Positions 62,401 through 64,000 of a stretch of DNA of 64,000 nucleotides are shown piece by piece. Numbering within the stretch: the first letter of the stretch is position 1; each line of letters opens with the position of its first letter. Made by a program: the position numbers and the translations under genes. The notes beneath the pieces are model-generated. The model saw nothing but the letters and a program-made list of their open reading frames with translations. It did no database searches and was not told the origin of the DNA. This DNA comes from Prevotella sp. (lineage in GTDB: Bacteria; Bacteroidota; Bacteroidia; Bacteroidales; Bacteroidaceae), in assembly GCA_017554105.1 (NCBI GenBank), contig JAFZIY010000031.1, forward strand, positions 301,524 through 365,523, written 5' to 3'.

Positions 62401-63965
62401 TGATTTACACCGAGACAGGAGATAATAATGCGCCCGTCATCATCTTTAAGTCAGAGAAGGAACAGTATGGTATGTTCAGAATGCGTGTTGAAGACTATGA
62501 GTTGAATTATAAATACGTGGCCGACTATGGTCTGCAGAACATCGCTGTGGGCTATCTTGAGAAAAAAGGCTATCCCTATACATGGGACTTCACAGACCTG
62601 AAGGGTTATGCTGATACTGATACCCGTATTCAGAAGGAGCGTACAAATGTGGGTAATTACGACCCAAGAACCGTAGATGCAAACGAAACCTACGAGATTG
62701 AGTTTATGAACAACTCTGTTGGAGAGAACGTGAAGTCCGTTGAACAGTGGAAGCAGTATGCTGCAGACGGAGACATTCCTGCAGGATATGGTCTGCATGT
62801 CAGGAACGAGCCTTATAGCGGAGGTGTGATGTGGGAGAGCGGACAACTCTATGCCGGTGAAGAACAATTTGGTGAGGCTCTCGGTCTCAGCATTTCAGCA
62901 CCTGGAGTTCATGAGAATTACAATGGTGGTCTTCGTATCAGCGATGAAGAGGGCAAGGAAGGTCTCTGCCTGACAGGAGGAAACTGGAAGATTACAATTC
63001 CTGAGGTAGGCGCTTTAAACGCTGTATATGTCAGAGCCACGCCAATAGGCAGTAGTAACGTTGCTGGTGTCGGTGCTGCAAATACTGCATTCACTTACGC
63101 AGAGGAAGCTACCGACGGCTCAGGTGATATGATTTATGCCGTGAAGGGTACTGGCGCAGACATGAGCCTCTTCTTCAACAACGTAATCATCAAGAAGATT
63201 TCTATCTCTGAAGATCCAAAGGCCGTAAACAGCAAGGGTTGGACATCCGAAAGCCGCACCCGTGATATTGATGCATCACTGACCGCCTATATGACAGGTA
63301 AGGACATAAAGACTTATCTTGTAGGAAGTCCCGACCACACCAAGCGCACATTGGTACTCACCGATATCAGCGGAAGTGAAGCCAACTATGTGCTGCCAGC
63401 AAACACTGGCTGTGTGATGTTCAATACAGCAGAAGGCAAGGCAGAAATCCTTGATGGAGGTTTCCACCTCTTCGTTCCAGACATGCACGACGGTGAGAAG
63501 GTGGCTTCAACTACTGGAAACATGATGAAGGTAAATTCTGTAGAGGGAAAGGTTATCCCCGATTCAGAAGGCGACCTGACAAACTATGTTCTTGCGTATA
63601 AGTATTATCAACTGGACGATAATGGCTATCCTGTAGGTGATCCGATTTCAGGCGATGAGATGTTCTACCGTGCTGCTAATACAGGTATCAAGTTGCATAC
63701 AAACTCCGCATATCTGCAGATGCCGACAGCTGACGTGAAACCTAAGGGTGCAGTTGGCGCCAAGTATACCTTCCTCTTCGCAGAATATGATGAGGAGAAC
63801 GCTGGCACTTCTACTGCTATCGAGGAGATTGAAACAATATCCACTGACGATGTTAATGGTGAAAGCAAGGCACAATGGTATAACCTGAATGGCCAGAAAC
63901 TCAACGGTAAACCATCTGCAAGAGGCATTTACATCAAAGATGGGAAGAAAGTTTATATTAAATAA
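59403..63965 (+). CDS. Large surface protein with C-terminal sorting-like tail
   Basis: A 1520-residue exported protein. The signal peptide is long (about 46 residues, basic N-region, core LVLALLLCLLMPQG, cleavage near VKA). The mature part is beta-rich with no family I can name; it repeats motifs of the type 'TWDFS/YTWDFTDLKG' and 'KIxxIxIYSD/SITIYTG'. A calcium-loop-like DTDKDGELDEDE lies near residue 325. The tail WYNLNGQKL...GIYIKDGKKVYIK matches the tails of the other large surface proteins in the window, suggesting a common export route. Palindrome array 2 lies upstream. Function unknown. Confidence 0.8.
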   Translation: MKKSITKTITSKLFEGSVSRKRVAPMQASLVLALLLCLLMPQGVKAALVTDAYYDFKGSIDAGDTQVTLSGNFDETYTGCQYFSKIGNVNNPGRLACGDDRGVWDGKWILTESHKLGLYALTGGTRQFLVSQLSKGSIVTFDVVDTSDNPQTISLVSNNATAVGNKFSMTQSGVLVVGIPRYYSIKTITIQHDDAGSYSYDPAKEVYDLTQVASGGLASNNLAAADYQLGDGTAQYLTNLNGMAANNRITVTGTNDWIFDGGLKNNTDWTVLNLSISNLLAEDRVRIIYQNGNGNYGGNQLNFGSDTQNGSSVLNSAAFKDTDKDGELDEDEHMITRDEAVESGVYYTMTEDGHLDLIVFPGVKITKIEIYSDHQAVMLDRYNGSAATGYTAYFSETGQLLAKEHIVPGGLNVYVGNSDDTQHAEVVMSDRGPVSFVYDQGHYKMARQSGNSMNVDDAIPATGTFYKFIPEVDGYMSMNFKAVSIRYANYWNGNGQSDGNEQIKNQSCPYYLMQLNGNTFGKYVHPNGNTENGRTLNNGASGSFNNIRVEAGKTYYMYGWWNASSDLGNENVSCGVAHLIDVTFIPDNMVTPLAKWVASSTASDEDLADVTGFTTNDLHIKKLSDNITGCEPYIEGGKLKIRNITFADGANPGGTILIKLGDPGNDANPVFAYTIAYDASWQSSNWTDNSRSEGHTWDFSTNPLRGLDWTDTSGQADDVDFGTEAGPGLLYDEMHESNPDGTVHSDWMKTWRVINGSGIGTHDLMFLNKYDMEGDNADMMWDTEGIIINTSSNQSCINNEFGSVVDHSKTGTRNDPDRYVGILPGGSFTIPALKAGDRVCIFMGSGDGSGADACRFNITGALDAIGQTISSTDIYNAGGSHWQYNMGNESRYRGAYQFISTGGDMTFTMNGGSMTKLYSITIYTGVKSATNDATKYNYDMSYNGDEYIASNNAWYMYNDYRTETPARSVYTVHYRGKGERLKTPVVLYKSGNINTDADHLIYTETGDNNAPVIIFKSEKEQYGMFRMRVEDYELNYKYVADYGLQNIAVGYLEKKGYPYTWDFTDLKGYADTDTRIQKERTNVGNYDPRTVDANETYEIEFMNNSVGENVKSVEQWKQYAADGDIPAGYGLHVRNEPYSGGVMWESGQLYAGEEQFGEALGLSISAPGVHENYNGGLRISDEEGKEGLCLTGGNWKITIPEVGALNAVYVRATPIGSSNVAGVGAANTAFTYAEEATDGSGDMIYAVKGTGADMSLFFNNVIIKKISISEDPKAVNSKGWTSESRTRDIDASLTAYMTGKDIKTYLVGSPDHTKRTLVLTDISGSEANYVLPANTGCVMFNTAEGKAEILDGGFHLFVPDMHDGEKVASTTGNMMKVNSVEGKVIPDSEGDLTNYVLAYKYYQLDDNGYPVGDPISGDEMFYRAANTGIKLHTNSAYLQMPTADVKPKGAVGAKYTFLFAEYDEENAGTSTAIEEIETISTDDVNGESKAQWYNLNGQKLNGKPSARGIYIKDGKKVYIK

Positions 63966-63991
63966 TTAAATGACGTTTGAATAGAAGAATT

Positions 63992-64000
63992 ATGAAAAAG
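63992..64000 (+). CDS. Possible start of a further gene
   Basis: The window ends in ATGAAAAAG after an A-rich stretch, 26 nt after the previous stop. This is a typical start of an exported Bacteroidetes protein, but only three codons are visible. Confidence 0.35.

Overview
The window looks like a chromosomal segment of a gut- or rumen-type Bacteroidales, most likely Prevotella or a close relative. The evidence is the promoter type (TTTG, 19-20 bp spacer, TAnnTTTG), which appears upstream of many genes and both tRNAs. It is supported by many lipobox signal peptides, a hybrid two-component regulator, a TonB-dependent receptor, GH97 and CE2-type carbohydrate enzymes, and large surface proteins sharing a 'YxLxGxxxxxxGxxIxxGxKVxxK'-type C-terminal tail. 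No rRNA, CRISPR array, prophage or plasmid genes were seen. The genus assignment is inference.

Layout. 1-3.5 kb: 5' part of a surface lipoprotein, a patatin-like lipase, ribD and tRNA-Gln. 3.6-9 kb (minus strand): a small protein and lipoprotein, a TPR-type hybrid histidine kinase/response regulator, DUF2752 and two TM2 proteins. 9.1-13.7 kb: a CE2-like esterase divergent from a GH97 glycosidase, then metY. 13.7-18.6 kb: a palindrome array, an M50-like protease, a nucleoside kinase and a Na/Pi symporter. 18.8-36.8 kb: a cobamide (vitamin B12) acquisition locus. It has riboswitch 1, a BtuB-like receptor, a REP-associated transposase element, a BtuG-like propeller lipoprotein, a DUF4465 lipoprotein, riboswitch 2, a second surface protein sharing a domain with the BtuG-like protein, a giant surface protein that also carries DUF4465, a modular surface protein, and BtuF and BtuC homologues, but no ATPase. 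36.8-42.3 kb: prmC, recX, an exonuclease, twin promoters with pyrE, an SRPBCC protein, argH and a lipoprotein. 42.4-48.9 kb (minus): a small acidic protein and a 2057-residue modular surface protein. 49-50.2 kb: repeats and tRNA-Leu. 50.4-57.4 kb: an OmpA/TPR lipoprotein, a thioredoxin-fold lipoprotein, comF-like, an RNase H-like protein, an ADP-ribosylglycohydrolase, aroQ, an O-methyltransferase and upp. 57.5-64 kb: two copies of a 350-bp hairpin repeat flanking a GxxExxY gene, a second palindrome array, and a 1520-residue surface protein.

How it fits together. The 19-36 kb block reads as one pathway: riboswitch-controlled surface capture of cobamides, outer-membrane import, and periplasmic hand-off to an inner-membrane permease. 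Intergenic space is dominated by several families of dispersed palindromes. Some have entered reading frames in frame (receptor, PrmC, RecX) and in two cases form much of a lipoprotein signal peptide. This interplay and the partly uncharacterised surface proteins of the B12 locus are the most unusual features of the window.
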